A stretch of DNA of 64,000 nt from Winslowiella toletana (GTDB lineage Bacteria > Pseudomonadota > Gammaproteobacteria > Enterobacterales > Enterobacteriaceae), in assembly GCF_032164335.1 (NCBI RefSeq), contig NZ_CP134152.1, forward strand, positions 1,302,001 through 1,366,000, read 5' to 3'. The notes under the pieces were generated by a model. That model saw only the letters and a program-made list of their open reading frames with translations, made no database searches and was not told the origin of the DNA. The position numbers and the translations under genes are program-made. This document shows, piece after piece, positions 45,706-58,512 of this stretch (positions are counted from its first letter, which is position 1; each line of letters opens with the position of its first letter).

Positions 45706-48700
45706 ATGAACCATAACAAACCGGTAAAACTGTCTCAGCGTGGTCTGACTTATTTGCTCTGTAGCCTGCTTATGTGGCAGCCGTTGCTGCCTGCTTTTGC
45801 CGCTGGCGTCAACGTTGCAGCGGGAAATACCTCGCTGGATAAAGCGGGTAACGGCGTGCCGGTGGTCAATATTGCTACGCCTAATCAGGCCGGCATCTCC
45901 CACAATAAATACAATGAGTTCAATGTCGATAGTGAAGGATTAATCCTTAACAATGCCACCGGTCAGCTGACTCAAAGCCAGCTTGGGGGCCTGATACAGA
46001 ACAACCCGAATCTGAAAGCCGGGCAAGAAGCAAAGGGCATCATCAATGAGGTGGTGGCGCCTAACCGCTCACAGTTGCAGGGATACCTGGAAGTGGCCGG
46101 TAAAGCCGCCAGCGTTATGGTCGCTAATCCCTATGGTATTACCTGTAACGGCTGCGGTTTTATCAACACACCGAACGCAACGCTGACCACAGGTAAGCCG
46201 GTGATGGGGCCAGACGGGCAACTTAAGTCGCTTGAGGTCACACAGGGGGCGATCAGTATTCAGGGTAAAGGGCTGGATGCCAGTCAGAGTGACAAGTTCG
46301 CGCTGATTGCCCGCGCAACTGACATCAATGCGCAGCTTTATGCCAAAGAGGCGGCGATTACCCTCGGTGCTAACCGCGTTGATGCTGCGGGTCATATTAC
46401 GCCGATTGCAGGTACTGGCGATGCGCCGAAGGTGGCAATTGATACCGGCGTGCTCGGCGGGATGTACGCCAATCGTATCCATCTGGTTTCCAGTGAAAAA
46501 GGAGTTGGCGTTAATCTAGGCAACCTGAATACCGCGGTTGGCGATATGCAGATTGATGCCAGCGGTAAGCTGAAGCTGAGCAATGTCTCGGCGGCGGGTA
46601 AGCTGATCGCCAATGCGCAGGATATTGCACTGCAGGGTAGTCAGCAGTCCGCTGGCGATATGGCGTTGAACACCGACGGCACGCTGGCGATGCAGGGCAG
46701 CCGCGTCACCAGCGGTGGCAATATGGCGTTGGTAGCGGGTCAGCTCAGCTCTGACAGTGCGGCGCAGGTGTCGGCTGCCGGGAATATCAGTGCCAGTGCC
46801 AGCAACGGTGGGCAGTGGCAGGGTAGCCTGACAGCCGGTAAAAATCTTAATCTTAATACAGGCGATCTCAGCAATAGCGGGCTGATTGCGGCCGACGGCA
46901 ATACCGTTCTGACTACCAGGAAACTGCTTAATACCGGTACAGTGCAGGCGCGGGGAGAGCAAGCTGTGCAGGCAACGGCACTGAATAATCAGGGTAAAAT
47001 TCAGGCCACCGGTGGGCAGAAAATCCAGGCTGACAGCCTGCAGAACAGCGGCACTCTCGCCACCAACAGCGCTGCAGAGTTCCGCGTCAACGCGGGTCTG
47101 TCAAACAGCGGGCTGATTCAGGCGCAGGATTCTCAGACCATTAACGCCTCAGCACTGAGCAACAGTGGAAATATCCAGTCTGGCGGCGTACAGCAAATCT
47201 TTACTAATAATGTTTATAATTATGGGCTTATTGGTTCGCAGCAATCACTGGCGCTACAGACAGCTGAGCGCCTGACGCTTGACGAGAAAGGATCCATTTT
47301 CGCGGGCGATCGGTTGACGATGGGTGGCGGCCAGATGACTTTTGACGGCGTGCTGACCGGTAAAAGCGGATTGATGCTCAATGCTGCATCGGTCTCTGCC
47401 GGATCACACTCGCTGATCACCAGTCTGGGTGATATTCAGTTCAACGTAGCGCAGCAGTGGCTAAATGGTCAGCTTTCAACGCCGGGCAATATCAGCCTGA
47501 ATGCCAGCGATCTTGCCGTGGGCACAGATAGCAAGATCCACAGCGATAAAGATTTGTCGATTTCTTCCAGCCATCGCGCCACGCTGGCGGGTGTGCTGGA
47601 GGCACAAAGCGTGGAGGTCAGTGGCGGTGAGTTGGTGCTCACTAATACTGGCTCGCTGACGTCTTTGGGCGATATGCGCCTGTTAGCCCTTCAGCAGCAA
47701 CTTGATGGGGTGAGCAGTGCGGGCAAAAATCTGATAATTGACACCCGTGAACTTAATGCCGCCGGTAGCGGTAAGATCTCCGCACACCGTGATATTAATG
47801 CGCAGATCGCCGAAGGAGGTCAGTGGCTGGGTAGCCTGATTGCCGGTCAGGATCTGACGTTCTCTTCCGGTGATTTTCGCAACGGCGGCACGCTGGCGGC
47901 TAATCGTAATGGGCAGTTTAGTTTCAGAACGTTAAATAACGACGGGCTGCTTCAGTCGATGGGGAGCCAGTGGCTTAACGGTGAAACCTTCAATAACACT
48001 GGCACGTCGCAATCCGCTGGTGATCAGACCTTAACCCTGAATCAGCTCAATCATCAGGGGCTGATTGGGGCACAGGGAAATATTGACCTGAACGTACGTG
48101 ATGAACTGACCTCAGGCGATAACAGCACGTTGTTGTCCGGTGGATATCTTACGCTTCACACTGAGCTGGCCGGGCTGGGGGGCAGATTAACCGCAACGCG
48201 GGGCGCAGAGCTTCACGCTGGGTCGCTGACCAGCCGCGTCGGTTCAGTGCAAACCAGTCAGGGTGATGTCATGCTGGATACAGCATCGGCAACGCTCAAT
48301 GGATTTTTATCCGCTGACGGCGCGATGACGTTGAAAACCGGGCAGCTGATCACCGGCAGCGAATCGCAAATCCAGGGTAAAAATGCGCTTAGCCTCACGG
48401 CAACGCAGCGGGCAGATTTAGACGGCAGGCTGGTCACGCCCGGAGCGTTGACGCTGCTTGCCGGGATAGTGAATAGCGCGGCCACACTGGCGGCGAATGC
48501 GGTTGCCCTCAGGGTCAGTGCCCTAAGCAACAAAGGGGCTATCACCGCAGACGACAGCCTGCAAATTGAAGCGAAAACGCTTCAGCAGCAGGGGCAACTT
48601 ACTGCGAAAAACCAGATATTGCTTAAAGGCGATACGCTGGTTAACCAGGGACGTCTTTCTGCAGACCACTTGGCTATTAACGCCATTACCAGTCTGACTA

Positions 48701-51700
48701 ACCAAGAGTCTGGCGTTGTCGCGGCGACAGGCAATCTCAGCCTGTCGACCGGCTCTCTGATTAATGCAGGCGAGCTGGCGGCAACAATGACAGACATCAA
48801 CGCCGTCAGCGTGACGAACCAGGGTTTGCTGCAGGGCAGTACTGACCTCACGCTAACCGCCGACTTGCTGAGCAATGGTGCATCCGGGCGCGTGCTTTCC
48901 GGCGGATTGCTCGACTTACAACTGGGTGAATTCCACAATCAGGGGCGTTTGCAAGCAGATGCGCTGAATGTTGCTGGCAACAGCTTTACCAACAGCGGTA
49001 CGGTGCTGGGCAGCAACGGGCTTTCCCTGAACATACACAATACGCTCAACAATACGGGCAGCCTGCTGACGCAGGGTGTGGCAACCGTTGGTGCAACCCA
49101 ACTGGATAACAGCGGCCAGTTGCTCAGTGGAAAAGATGCCGCGCTCTCAGTGAGTTACCTGAATAATCAGGGGCAGATTCAGGGCGATACGCTGACTGTT
49201 ATCGCGGATAGTGCAGATAACAGCGGTAATCTGATTGGCCTGAAAGCGCTGACTGCACAGCTTCAGCAGGATATTAACAATGCGGCGTCCGGCAGTATGC
49301 TGACGCAAGGATCGCTAAACATCGCGGCCAATCATGTTATCAATGAAGGTCGCTGGCAGGCTGATAATACGGAACTGCATGCCAGCCAGCTTGATCTCAG
49401 TGGTGCGATACAAACTGTCTCGCGTGCAACGCTCAATCTCTCTGGCGAACTCAACACCCTGGCCTCAGGTAAAATTATCTCCTCCGGACTGGCTATTCTG
49501 CAGGCAGGTAGCCTGAATAATCAGGGAAACTGGTCGGCCGATAATCTCACACTTCAGGGCGAAACCCTGACTAACGGCGGCGCGATCACTGGCGTCAGCC
49601 AACTGGCGGCGACGCTGAGTGGCGCATTACAGCTGCAGCAGAACGCCACATTACTTAGCGCTGGCACCAGCACCCTGAATGCCGGGAGTATTGCCAACCG
49701 CGGCAATATCCAGGCAAACGATCTGATCCTGAAAACCAATAGCCTGTCTAACCTCGGACAAGTCGAGAGCCAGCATAGCCTGCTGGCGACGGTTCAGGGT
49801 GATGTCAGCAATCTGCTGGGCGGCACGCTGCGCAGTCAGGGAATCTTCGAACTCGGGGCGCAGTCGCTGCTCAATCAGGGACACATTCAGGGCGATGGCA
49901 TTAGCCAGCTGACGCTGGTCGATAGCCTTAATAATCAGGGCAGTCTGCTGACCGGCGGTAAACTGACGCTGTCTGCGCCTGTCCTGAACAACAGCGGTGT
50001 ACTGCAGGCTCAGGGATTGACTCTCAGCGGTAACACACTGAACAACAACGGTACGCTGACGGCACAGGGCGACGGGGCAGTGAGCGTCGGGACGGTGAAC
50101 AATCAGGGGCAGCTTCAGGGCGATCGGCTGCAATTAACCGGCAATGCGCTGCGCAACAGCGGCACGCTGTTCGGCAGTCAGGCGCTTAATCTCAGTCTGC
50201 AAAATATTGAAAATCTGTCGGGCGCCAATCTCTTTAGCGCGGGATCGCTGACGCTGGTGACACCGACATTGACTCAGTCGGGCAGCGTACTGGCACTCGG
50301 TGACATGACGTTACAACTTGGGTCGGGGTTCACTCAGAGCGGGATACTGGCGGCAGGTCAGGCACTTAACTTAAGTACTCAGGGCGACCTCAACGTGCTG
50401 GGCACGCTTCAGGGAAGCGATATTCTGCTCAGCGCGACCGGGAACTTTGTGAATCAAGGTCAACTGCGCGGTGGAGAAGGGCGCGTGGCTGTTGATGCCG
50501 GTAATATCACACTCAGTGACAGCGGCAGCGTGCAGTCCGGTGGTGATATTGCCCTGAACAGCCGCGGACTTATCAGTAACAGCGGATTTATTGGTGGCGC
50601 AGGCAATCTGGTGATGACTGCTGCCACCCAACTGATTAACAGTGCGCTGATTTATGCCGGTAACAACATGCAGCTGCTGGCGAACAGTATTCAAAATAAT
50701 CGCGGTGACATTCTGGCGGGCAATAGCCTGTGGATGCAAAGGGACGCGGCGGGTCATGCCAGCAATGAAGTGGTCAATACCTCAGGTAATATTGAAACCA
50801 CCCGTGGCGATATCACCATTAACACCGATCATCTGCTAAACCAGCGTGATGGACTGGTGGTGGTCAACACCTCGCTCACACCGGCTGATGGACCTTTGTG
50901 GCTGGGTCAAAGCTCGGTTGATATGAGATTAGGGGATTTAGACGAAAGCGAGCTGGGTTTCTACACGGAAACGGTGAAAACGGGCGGCAGTACCGGTCAC
51001 AGTAATGGCTCCGATGACGAACACTTTTATCTTGCACCTAACAGTAGCGGAGCGGAAAAACGCTATTTAGTGGCCAGCTCAACGGTTGCGGCTCAGGCCA
51101 ATGGTGGTGCAGGCCGTATAGCGGCCAACGGTAATCTGACCGTCGCGGCAGATACCCTTGATAATATCGCCAGTAATATTCTCGCCGGCGGCAATATTTC
51201 TTTATCGGGCCAATCGCTGAATAATCAGTCCTATGAAAATGGCGTTCAGAATGAGTATCTGACGTATCAGTATACCGGAAAGCAGGCGAGCAAGGAGTTC
51301 AGTGGCCGGTACGATCTGGCTTTCTTCGCACCAGATTCTGAGCAGTGCTGCTTTAGATCTAATTCAACCGATAGTCTCGTTACCTACAATCTTGTCGGCG
51401 GCCCCGTCTATGAAACGGTCAATACTGGTGAAGGTTATCGTTCAGTTATTCAGGCAGGCGGTGCCGTCAACGCCAGCTTCCGTGATGACATCAGTAACAC
51501 GACGACAACCGCTAACGCGGGCGGTTTATCGCAGGTAATCAGTGCACCAACGTTAATGGGTATGCCAGGCCTGCAACCGGTCAGCGGAACACCAGGCCAG
51601 CAACTGGCAAGCGCAGGGAATCTGGTCGTGGGTTCCGTACAGTGGAGCGAATCGATTGGCAGTGCGCTTAAGCAGATCGGTAATCAGGGCGCAGCGCTGA

Positions 51701-54700
51701 CGGACTATCCGCTGCCGACGGGAAATAATGGTCTCTTTGTGGCGAGCGAAGATCCTTCCAGTCCGTACCTGGTCACCACTAATCCGCAGCTGGCCAGCGT
51801 GGGTAAAACCGATGCTGGATTATTTCAGGCGTTAAATGATTATCTTGCACGACCGGCCGGTTCAGCGCAGAGTCCTGAGGCCTTACCGGGCGGGATCCCT
51901 GTGGCCGGTGAGATAGCGAATCCTGCGGTTATACCGGGTACGCCAACCACGCCGCGTATTGAGACGGCGGCGTTGTACACCGATCAGAGTCAATTTATCG
52001 GCTCAGCCTACTTCCTCGACAGGCTTAATCTGAGACCGGATTACGACTATAAATTCCTTGGCGATGCGGCGTTTGATACCCGTTATATTAGTAATGCGGT
52101 ACTCAGCCAGACCGGCCAGCGTTACGTCGCCGGAACCGGCTCTGATCTGGAGCAGATGCAGTATTTGATCGATAACGCAGCTGCACAGCAGAGTGGGCTT
52201 GGCCTGCAATTTGGCGTCAGCCTCACGCAGGATCAGGTCGCAGCGTTGACCAGCAGTATTATCTGGTGGGAGAAAACTACCGTTAACGGGCAGACCGTTC
52301 TTGCGCCTAAGCTTTATCTTTCTGCCAATGATGTCAAGGTGTTAACCGGTAGTGTGATCGCCGGCAGCAGCGTTAATCTTCAGTCCGGGCATATCGTTAA
52401 TGCAGGCAGTACATTACAGGCTGAGACACAGCTGACGGCAAAAAGCAGCAGCACGCTGGATAACCTCAATGCCGGTCTGATCGCCTCCAACGGCAGCCTG
52501 CAACTCAGCGCACTGGGTGATATCAATAATATTGGCTCGTCGATTTCCGGGCAGACCGTTGCTTTGCAATCTGTGGCCGGGGATATCAATAACATCACCC
52601 AGGCGCAGCAATGGAATGCCGCAGCGGGCAGCAGCGAAAATAACAGCGCGTTACTGACGTTCAGTGAGACGCAGACCGGTGATGTTGCCAGCATTACTGC
52701 CGGTCAGGGCCTGTCGCTCAGTGCGGGCAACAACATCAACAACACTGCAGCGAAACTTAGCGCGGGCAGTGATCTGCAGCTGGTGGCGCTGAACGATATC
52801 AATCTTAACAGTAATGTGCTTAGCACCAGTAAATCGACGGCAGTCAGCAGCGCACACGCTACCGACAGTCAGGTGAGCAATATCAGCGCGGGAGGGTCTC
52901 TGCAGGCCAGCGCAGGTCATGATCTCAACGCTAAGGCTGCGCAGCTGACTGCCGATCTCAATGTTTCGCTCAGTGCAGGTCGCGATGTCAATCTTGATGC
53001 GCAGCAGAGCGATACATATAGCGAAAACCACGGTAACAATAGCGTCAGCATCCGCGATACGGTGCGTCAGAAAGGGACGCAGATTGCCAGCGGAGGTAAC
53101 AGTTCGGTGGTTGCCGGGCGTGATATTACTTCTCAGGCTGCTCAGGTTGATGCGAAAGGCGATTTGGCTATAGACGCAGGCCATGACGTTAATATCACCA
53201 CGGCGCAAGAGAGTGATTACAGCTACGACGAGAAAACCACGGTTAAGAAAGGATTACTGTCCAGCACGACTACGCATACGGTATCAGAGGATTATGCCAG
53301 CACGGAAAAAGCCTCACAGCTAAGCGGCGACAAAGTGTCCGTGGTCGCCGGACAAAGCCTGACCGTCCAGGGTTCTTCGGTCGTCGGCGATGGCGATATC
53401 ACGTTAAAAGCGGGTAAAGACCTGAATATTGAGGCGGCGAAGGAAGAGCAGTCCAGCTATCGCCTGAGTGAGAAAAAAACCAGCGGCATGTTTAGTGGCG
53501 GCGGCCTCGGCGTAACCATTGGCAGCAAATCTTCACGCCAGCAGATTAATCAGGATGGCACGACGCAAAGTCAGAGCAGCAGCGCAGTCGGCAGCACCGG
53601 AGGCAGTGTAAACCTGATCGCAGGTGAAAAAGCGCATATAGGCGGCTCGGATATCATCGCCAAAGACGATGTGAATATTGTCGGCGGCGCTGTGACGATT
53701 GATCCTGGCAATGACATGCTGACCCGCAAGCAGGTCTACGAGCAAAAGCAAAGTGGCCTGACGGTCTCGTTGTCCAGCCCGGTGACGGACGCGTTGTTAT
53801 CTCTCAACAATATTGCCAGGCAGGCTTCGCAAACGGGTGATAGCCGGATGAAAGCCCTGTATGCGGTTCAGGCAGCAGAGCAAGGGTGGATGGCTTCGAT
53901 GAACGGTGCCACCTCGCAGGCTTCACAACTGATGAACGGCAATATTGACGGCAATCTTATTCAGTTGCAGGTCAATATTGGCGCGAGCAAAAGTCAGTCC
54001 ACGTCAGAACTGCAGCAGAATCAGATAACCGGCAGCTCAGTGACCGGCGGCGGCAATGTCGCCATCGTTTCAACCGGTGCCAATAATCAAACGGGCGATA
54101 TCAATATTATTGGCAGCGGTGTGACGGGTAATAAGATCACGCTGGCCGCAGAGAATGATTTGCTGCTTCAGGCAGCGAGTAACAGCAGTAAACAGACGAC
54201 AGAGGACAATTCAAGCGGCTGGAGTGTCGGCGGTCATATTTCACTGGGAAAAGAGACCGGTATTGGCGTACAGGCCAGCGGTTATCTCGCTAAAGGCTCA
54301 TCGGATGGCGAAACGACGGAGTACGTTAACACCCGCGTCAATGCGAAAGACAGTCTGAGCATCAGCAGCGGGCGCGACACCGTACTCTCTGGTGCACAGG
54401 CGTTAGCTGAGGGTATTACCGCCAGCGCAGGTCGTGATTTAACCCTCACCAGCCTGCAAGACACTGATGATTATAGCAGTGAGCAACAAAGTGTTAGCGG
54501 TGGTGCAAGCTTTACCCTTGGCAGCATGACGGGCTCTGCCGCTGTTAATATCAGCAAATCTAAAACGTCCAGCGAATATGCCAGCGTGGGTGAGCAGAGC
54601 GGCTTATTTGCAGGTGATAAAGGCTATAACATTGTTGTCGGCGATCGCACACAACTCAACGGCGCGGTGATTGCCTCCACAGCCAATGCTGCCAATAACG

Positions 54701-56427
54701 CCTTATCAACCGGTACGCTGGGCTGGGATGGCATTCAGAACAAGGCGGACTATAACGCCAGCAGCGTGGGGCTAAGCGCTGGATTCTCATCAATCGTTGA
54801 TGACAGTGGCCGGCATAATACTGGTGGCGCACTGCCGGTAATTACCAATATCAACGGCAGTGCATCGGGGACCACCAGTTCAGCGGTTGCCAATGGCACT
54901 ATTACGGTGCGTGATACCAGCCAACAAACGCAAAACCTGAATGATCTCAGCCGTGATACTGACAACGCGAATGGCCAAATCGATAAAATTTTCGACCGGG
55001 AGAAAATCGAGCAAAACCAGGCGCTGGCACAGGCTGTCGGCCAGGTCGGCGTGCAGACCATGCAAAATGTCGTGCTGCAGGCTCGGCTGAATGCCAGAGA
55101 TATTGCACTGGCAAGGTTGACAAAAACGGATGAGTACAATAATGCATCGCCCGCGGGCCAGCAGACGATGCTGGAGAATTCGCCGGAGTACATTGAGGCC
55201 GACAAGAAATACGGCATCGGCAGCCCATTCTGGACAGCTGGTACGGCAATCACCGGTGCACTGGCCGGGCTGAGCGGCGGAGACATAAACCAGGCACTGG
55301 CCGGTGGGCTGGCTCCTTATCTGTCAGCCGCGGTGAAAAAAGCCACGGGTGATAATATTGCTGCAAATACGGCAGGGCATGCACTTGTCGGGGGCGTTAT
55401 TGCCTGGCTGCAAGGCGGTTCTGCGGCCGGGGGCGCAGCAGGTGCGGCAGCGGGAGAGTTGGCCGCAACAGCCATCGCCAGCGAGTTGTATCCGGGCATT
55501 GAACCCGGTAATCTGACTAATGAGCAAAAAGCCAATATCAGTGCGCTCAGCACGTTAGCCGCAGGTCTGGCAGGCGGGGTAGCCGGAGACTCGTCGTATG
55601 CGGCAGGCGCAGGTGCTGTTGGCGGTAAGGTGGCGGTGGAGAATAATGCGCTGAGTACAGGCTCAGATCTTGGGTTCTGGCTGGGCAACACCCCAGGTTG
55701 TGATACGGCCTGTAAGACCGGCATTGCGAAAGGCGTTGCTGAAGGAAATCTGGTGGTGTCAGCAGGTGTTGCTGGAGTGGCTGGCGGTGCACTGATAATA
55801 GGAGCAACACCGGAAATAGTGGCGGCAGCCAAAGCAGCGCTGGAAGGTTGTAAAGCTGCACCGGCAATCTGTCTGAATAACGCGGGGTTGCAAGTAGCAG
55901 AAGGAATTACACCTGGTGGTGTAGGTGCAGCGGGAGCTATTGGGGTTGGTAAAACGGCCGCAGAGGCGGCGGCGGCGAAAGCTGAAGCTGTTGTGGCGAA
56001 TGCCGCTAAGAATGCAGGAAAAGGTACAACAGGTTCTTTAAGCGGCCAACCAACTAAACTGCCACCAAATGCTTCAGCAGAAAATATACGTTCATTGCAA
56101 CGAGAAAATGAGGGGGCAGCGATCCTGTCTCAAAATGGCTATCATGTTGAGCAGAACCCTGTAACACCAGGAGTTAAAAATCCAGACTATAAAATCAATG
56201 GTGAGGTGTTCGATAATATTGCCCCTAGCACAAACTCAGTTCGTAATATTTATGACCGAGCTTTAGAAAAAGTGAATAGTGGCCAAACGAACAATGTTGT
56301 TATCAACTTGGCAGATACAAAAGCAAGCGTTAGTGATTTGCAAAAACAATTTAGTGATTGGCCAATCAAAGGATTAGATAAGGTTATCGTTATCGACCAG
56401 TCAGGAAAGCCAATTCGAATTAAGTAA
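45706..56427 (+). CDS. cdiA: CdiA contact-dependent growth inhibition effector
   Basis: The 3,573-residue product begins [20 protein letters not shown] with a Sec signal ending AFAAG. Order: TPS/haemagglutination secretion domain (about residues 30-290, including [12 protein letters not shown]), a long FHA-1 beta-helix repeat region rich in 'LNNQG/LTNSG', a Cys- and Tyr-containing central part (about 1,830-2,220) corresponding to receptor-binding and export-arrest regions, FHA-2 repeats ([17 protein letters not shown]), pretoxin domain, VENN at 3,311-3,314, and a toxin of about 260 residues. The tip (about the last 110) has [32 protein letters not shown] and VVINLADTK, matching the PD-(D/E)XK-like CdiA C-terminal tRNase type. 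It kills neighbouring related cells on contact. The start at 45,706 is preferred to an upstream in-frame start because of the signal peptide. Confidence 0.93.
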   Translation: MNHNKPVKLSQRGLTYLLCSLLMWQPLLPAFAAGVNVAAGNTSLDKAGNGVPVVNIATPNQAGISHNKYNEFNVDSEGLILNNATGQLTQSQLGGLIQNNPNLKAGQEAKGIINEVVAPNRSQLQGYLEVAGKAASVMVANPYGITCNGCGFINTPNATLTTGKPVMGPDGQLKSLEVTQGAISIQGKGLDASQSDKFALIARATDINAQLYAKEAAITLGANRVDAAGHITPIAGTGDAPKVAIDTGVLGGMYANRIHLVSSEKGVGVNLGNLNTAVGDMQIDASGKLKLSNVSAAGKLIANAQDIALQGSQQSAGDMALNTDGTLAMQGSRVTSGGNMALVAGQLSSDSAAQVSAAGNISASASNGGQWQGSLTAGKNLNLNTGDLSNSGLIAADGNTVLTTRKLLNTGTVQARGEQAVQATALNNQGKIQATGGQKIQADSLQNSGTLATNSAAEFRVNAGLSNSGLIQAQDSQTINASALSNSGNIQSGGVQQIFTNNVYNYGLIGSQQSLALQTAERLTLDEKGSIFAGDRLTMGGGQMTFDGVLTGKSGLMLNAASVSAGSHSLITSLGDIQFNVAQQWLNGQLSTPGNISLNASDLAVGTDSKIHSDKDLSISSSHRATLAGVLEAQSVEVSGGELVLTNTGSLTSLGDMRLLALQQQLDGVSSAGKNLIIDTRELNAAGSGKISAHRDINAQIAEGGQWLGSLIAGQDLTFSSGDFRNGGTLAANRNGQFSFRTLNNDGLLQSMGSQWLNGETFNNTGTSQSAGDQTLTLNQLNHQGLIGAQGNIDLNVRDELTSGDNSTLLSGGYLTLHTELAGLGGRLTATRGAELHAGSLTSRVGSVQTSQGDVMLDTASATLNGFLSADGAMTLKTGQLITGSESQIQGKNALSLTATQRADLDGRLVTPGALTLLAGIVNSAATLAANAVALRVSALSNKGAITADDSLQIEAKTLQQQGQLTAKNQILLKGDTLVNQGRLSADHLAINAITSLTNQESGVVAATGNLSLSTGSLINAGELAATMTDINAVSVTNQGLLQGSTDLTLTADLLSNGASGRVLSGGLLDLQLGEFHNQGRLQADALNVAGNSFTNSGTVLGSNGLSLNIHNTLNNTGSLLTQGVATVGATQLDNSGQLLSGKDAALSVSYLNNQGQIQGDTLTVIADSADNSGNLIGLKALTAQLQQDINNAASGSMLTQGSLNIAANHVINEGRWQADNTELHASQLDLSGAIQTVSRATLNLSGELNTLASGKIISSGLAILQAGSLNNQGNWSADNLTLQGETLTNGGAITGVSQLAATLSGALQLQQNATLLSAGTSTLNAGSIANRGNIQANDLILKTNSLSNLGQVESQHSLLATVQGDVSNLLGGTLRSQGIFELGAQSLLNQGHIQGDGISQLTLVDSLNNQGSLLTGGKLTLSAPVLNNSGVLQAQGLTLSGNTLNNNGTLTAQGDGAVSVGTVNNQGQLQGDRLQLTGNALRNSGTLFGSQALNLSLQNIENLSGANLFSAGSLTLVTPTLTQSGSVLALGDMTLQLGSGFTQSGILAAGQALNLSTQGDLNVLGTLQGSDILLSATGNFVNQGQLRGGEGRVAVDAGNITLSDSGSVQSGGDIALNSRGLISNSGFIGGAGNLVMTAATQLINSALIYAGNNMQLLANSIQNNRGDILAGNSLWMQRDAAGHASNEVVNTSGNIETTRGDITINTDHLLNQRDGLVVVNTSLTPADGPLWLGQSSVDMRLGDLDESELGFYTETVKTGGSTGHSNGSDDEHFYLAPNSSGAEKRYLVASSTVAAQANGGAGRIAANGNLTVAADTLDNIASNILAGGNISLSGQSLNNQSYENGVQNEYLTYQYTGKQASKEFSGRYDLAFFAPDSEQCCFRSNSTDSLVTYNLVGGPVYETVNTGEGYRSVIQAGGAVNASFRDDISNTTTTANAGGLSQVISAPTLMGMPGLQPVSGTPGQQLASAGNLVVGSVQWSESIGSALKQIGNQGAALTDYPLPTGNNGLFVASEDPSSPYLVTTNPQLASVGKTDAGLFQALNDYLARPAGSAQSPEALPGGIPVAGEIANPAVIPGTPTTPRIETAALYTDQSQFIGSAYFLDRLNLRPDYDYKFLGDAAFDTRYISNAVLSQTGQRYVAGTGSDLEQMQYLIDNAAAQQSGLGLQFGVSLTQDQVAALTSSIIWWEKTTVNGQTVLAPKLYLSANDVKVLTGSVIAGSSVNLQSGHIVNAGSTLQAETQLTAKSSSTLDNLNAGLIASNGSLQLSALGDINNIGSSISGQTVALQSVAGDINNITQAQQWNAAAGSSENNSALLTFSETQTGDVASITAGQGLSLSAGNNINNTAAKLSAGSDLQLVALNDINLNSNVLSTSKSTAVSSAHATDSQVSNISAGGSLQASAGHDLNAKAAQLTADLNVSLSAGRDVNLDAQQSDTYSENHGNNSVSIRDTVRQKGTQIASGGNSSVVAGRDITSQAAQVDAKGDLAIDAGHDVNITTAQESDYSYDEKTTVKKGLLSSTTTHTVSEDYASTEKASQLSGDKVSVVAGQSLTVQGSSVVGDGDITLKAGKDLNIEAAKEEQSSYRLSEKKTSGMFSGGGLGVTIGSKSSRQQINQDGTTQSQSSSAVGSTGGSVNLIAGEKAHIGGSDIIAKDDVNIVGGAVTIDPGNDMLTRKQVYEQKQSGLTVSLSSPVTDALLSLNNIARQASQTGDSRMKALYAVQAAEQGWMASMNGATSQASQLMNGNIDGNLIQLQVNIGASKSQSTSELQQNQITGSSVTGGGNVAIVSTGANNQTGDINIIGSGVTGNKITLAAENDLLLQAASNSSKQTTEDNSSGWSVGGHISLGKETGIGVQASGYLAKGSSDGETTEYVNTRVNAKDSLSISSGRDTVLSGAQALAEGITASAGRDLTLTSLQDTDDYSSEQQSVSGGASFTLGSMTGSAAVNISKSKTSSEYASVGEQSGLFAGDKGYNIVVGDRTQLNGAVIASTANAANNALSTGTLGWDGIQNKADYNASSVGLSAGFSSIVDDSGRHNTGGALPVITNINGSASGTTSSAVANGTITVRDTSQQTQNLNDLSRDTDNANGQIDKIFDREKIEQNQALAQAVGQVGVQTMQNVVLQARLNARDIALARLTKTDEYNNASPAGQQTMLENSPEYIEADKKYGIGSPFWTAGTAITGALAGLSGGDINQALAGGLAPYLSAAVKKATGDNIAANTAGHALVGGVIAWLQGGSAAGGAAGAAAGELAATAIASELYPGIEPGNLTNEQKANISALSTLAAGLAGGVAGDSSYAAGAGAVGGKVAVENNALSTGSDLGFWLGNTPGCDTACKTGIAKGVAEGNLVVSAGVAGVAGGALIIGATPEIVAAAKAALEGCKAAPAICLNNAGLQVAEGITPGGVGAAGAIGVGKTAAEAAAAKAEAVVANAAKNAGKGTTGSLSGQPTKLPPNASAENIRSLQRENEGAAILSQNGYHVEQNPVTPGVKNPDYKINGEVFDNIAPSTNSVRNIYDRALEKVNSGQTNNVVINLADTKASVSDLQKQFSDWPIKGLDKVIVIDQSGKPIRIK

Positions 56428-56436
56428 GGTGAAAAA

Positions 56437-56799
56437 ATGTCAATTGATATAGCGTGTTACACATCAATAAGTATTGATGATCTGAGGGAAAGGTTAAGTG
56501 TGGTGAGAGCAAAGTACGACCATCTCTTTGATGGTCCGTATCTTATGTTTGATCCACATACAATTTTAAGTCGCCAACAGCTTGCGCTGATTGATGATCG
56601 TGTTGAAAAATACAATCAAGAGACTAAGCTATTAATTGCTGAAGAGTTCGGCCTAAAAGAACCAATGTCTTATTTTTTGATTGCAGTCAATGATAAATCC
56701 TTCCCTGCGTTGAACACTTCTGAAGTAGCAGACATGCTCAGGAAAGAGTTAGGGGAGGAAAATATTATTGTGCTTTTAAATGGCGAAGATCTAATCTAG
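56437..56799 (+). CDS. cdiI: CdiI immunity protein
   Basis: A soluble 120-residue protein (MSIDIACYTSISIDDLRERL...) starts 9 bases after cdiA with GGTGAAAAA as ribosome-binding site. Its more AT-rich composition is typical of the exchangeable toxin-immunity end of cdi loci. By position it neutralises the CdiA tRNase tip in the cytoplasm. I recognise it by position and by general similarity to immunity proteins of the CdiA_C-type toxins, not by a catalytic motif. Confidence 0.85.
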   Translation: MSIDIACYTSISIDDLRERLSVVRAKYDHLFDGPYLMFDPHTILSRQQLALIDDRVEKYNQETKLLIAEEFGLKEPMSYFLIAVNDKSFPALNTSEVADMLRKELGEENIIVLLNGEDLI

Positions 56800-56813
56800 A
56801 CCTTGTGGTGAAT

Positions 56814-56831
56814 CCCGGCCAACTGGCCGGG
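56814..56831 (+). terminator. Hairpin after cdiI
   Basis: CCCGGCCA and TGGCCGGG form a near-perfect palindromic stem followed on the plus strand by GTCTTTGCTTC. The same element returns after the first orphan immunity gene. It separates the convergent cdiI and SymE-like genes. Confidence 0.5.
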
Positions 56832-56841
56832 GTCTTTGCTT

Positions 56842-57190
56842 CTACGCCTGAAATCCCCCATCTTCCCGCCGCTGCAACCGGATCACACCGGGTGCGGTGG
56901 TGATCTCCAGTTGTGCCACATCGGTGATCCCGGGCTCAATGATCCAGCCTCCGGCGATGATCAGCTCACCGTTCTGCCGTACCCAGTCCGCCCCCAAATC
57001 TTGCCGCTGCTGGCTGGCTTCACACAATGCGTCCCAGGTGGCTTCATCGGTGACGAGGGTGATCCACAGGCCATCGGGTCGGAGCGTGAGTTGTAACGGT
57101 GTGCCGGAGATAAAATCCAGCCCGGCCAGTGTGTTGCCGCTGATCGCCACTCTGGGACCGGTTGGGGTGTAAAGGTGATGTTCATGCTGC
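56842..57190 (-). pseudogene. SymE-like (AbrB-fold) protein, no clear start, copy 1
   Basis: The frame ends with TAG at 56,842 and encodes TPTGPRVAISGNTLAGLDF, PDGLWITLV, and a second similar half IAGGWIIEPGITDVAQLEIT. Both halves follow the SymE/AbrB beta pattern (compare SymE LKGQWLEAAGF). An ATG at about 57,184 (ATGAACATCACCTTTAC) has the right place and overlaps the stop of an upstream open scrap by ATGA, but it is in another frame, so a shift near TTTACACCCCAACC seems to have occurred; the second copy shares it. The upstream scrap (about 57,183-57,280, minus strand) ends HMLERLLIEPDEALCRMLEG and is cut by the CdiA junction. Whether a functional start exists is unclear. Confidence 0.5.
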
Positions 57191-57279
57191 CCCCCTATCA
57201 ACGTAGCGCCGAAAGTCGTCGCCCTCGAGCATCCTGCACAGGGCCTCATCGGGTTCGATGAGCAGCCGTTCCAGCATGT

Positions 57280-58512
57280 GGCGGAGACATAAACCAGGCA
57301 CTGGCTGGTGGGCTGGCGCCTTATCTGTCAGCCGCGGTGAAAAAAGCCACGGGTGATAATATTGCTGCAAATACGGCAGGGCATGCACTTGTCGGTGGCG
57401 TTATTGCCTGGCTGCAAGGCGGTTCTGCGGCCGGGGGCGCAGCAGGTGCGGCAGCGGGAGAGTTGGCCGCAACAGCCATCGCCAGTGAGTTGTATCCGGG
57501 CATTGAACCCGGTAATCTGACCAATGAGCAAAAAGCCAATATCAGTGCGCTCAGCACGTTAGCCGTAGGTCTGGCAGGCGGGGTAGCCGGAGACTCGTCG
57601 TATGCGGCAGGCGCGGGTGCTGTTGGCGGTAAGGTGGCGGTGGAGAATAATGCGCTGAGTGTGCCGGAAAACCAAGACCGAGCCAAAGAAATGACTCAGT
57701 GTCAGGGAAGTGAGGCTTGCACCGCCGTAGTTGAGAAATACAAGAAGATTAACGCCGAACAGCATGAAAGTGTTGTGAACTGTACCGGCGCTCAAGACTG
57801 TGTCGATAAGGCTAATGAAGTCGGCAAGTTACAGGCAGATTACGCTAATCGTACCAACGAGTTGATGGAAAAAGCGCGGGCTAACGGTAGTTTAAGCCCG
57901 GAAGAACAGAACGTATTATCTATTCTTCAGGTCACTACTATCCAGTTGGAAGCAGACAGAAATGCGGCGATCCACAACGCGCTAATGTCTGGCGATTCAT
58001 CTGAAGCGAAGCAGCTTGCTATCAATTCGCTAGCCCAGGTGGCAGGAACTAGCGCAGCGGGAATTGCGGCAGGGATCGGTAAAGGATCAGGGGCGAAAGA
58101 AACAACAGCGACGGGACAAAGCAGCACCATTGTGCCCGGCGGTGGATTGGCGGCCCATGAGAAAGCAGGTGGCCATTTGATTGATCGGCATGTAGGAAAA
58201 ACTGAAGCGGAGTTATTTGATAGAGTGTCTACAGGCAATACAAAAACAGCATCTACATTTACTGATAGAGCTACAGCAGAAGCTGTGACAAGCAAAGTTA
58301 TTGATAGCAATCAGTCGAAGATCCAGAGTTATTTATCTGGTAGCCAAAAGGTTTACCTGGAACTTGATTATCAATCTTCTACTGCTATTGGTATTAGTGT
58401 TACTCGCGGGGCTACAAGTGCTGTACCAGCCACAAATGCCAGAATTATCATTGGAAGAGATCCTTCAATGCCTGATGGGTATAAAATCATTACTGGGTAT
58501 CCAACACCATGA
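57280..58512 (+). CDS. Orphan CdiA-CT module 1: pretoxin plus RNase A-like toxin
   Basis: From 57,280 the frame is the CdiA pretoxin ([20 protein letters not shown]...), VENN at 57,640-57,651, then a new toxin of about 285 residues. Its end has GGGLAAHEKAGGHLIDRHVG, ASTFTDRATAEAVTS, and IIIGRDPSMPDGYKIITGYP, which match the bacterial RNase A-like CdiA toxin family (the Yersinia kristensenii type) with its catalytic His residues. There is no signal, TPS domain or proper start codon (first in-frame GTG at 57,337), so it is silent unless it recombines into cdiA. Its immunity gene overlaps the stop by ATGA. Confidence 0.85.
   Translation, partial: GGDINQALAGGLAPYLSAAVKKATGDNIAANTAGHALVGGVIAWLQGGSAAGGAAGAAAGELAATAIASELYPGIEPGNLTNEQKANISALSTLAVGLAGGVAGDSSYAAGAGAVGGKVAVENNALSVPENQDRAKEMTQCQGSEACTAVVEKYKKINAEQHESVVNCTGAQDCVDKANEVGKLQADYANRTNELMEKARANGSLSPEEQNVLSILQVTTIQLEADRNAAIHNALMSGDSSEAKQLAINSLAQVAGTSAAGIAAGIGKGSGAKETTATGQSSTIVPGGGLAAHEKAGGHLIDRHVGKTEAELFDRVSTGNTKTASTFTDRATAEAVTSKVIDSNQSKIQSYLSGSQKVYLELDYQSSTAIGISVTRGATSAVPATNARIIIGRDPSMPDGYKIITGYPTP

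Larger units (their letters stand above)
56814..57660. repeat. Long repeat A: SymE-like segment plus CdiA pretoxin, first copy
   Basis: This segment recurs almost identically at about 58,812-59,600. It consists of a hairpin, the inverted SymE-like coding region (to about 57,280) and a piece of the CdiA pretoxin region (57,280-57,660), which is also nearly identical to cdiA at 55,276-55,660. The junction at 57,280 (GGCGGAGACATAAACC) is where homology to cdiA starts. Such repeats allow recombination that would move an orphan toxin-immunity module onto the main cdiA. Confidence 0.85.

Noticed and set aside
46000-55000. Many open frames on both strands inside cdiA
   Set aside because: They are shadows produced by the repetitive, GC-balanced codon use of the FHA repeats.
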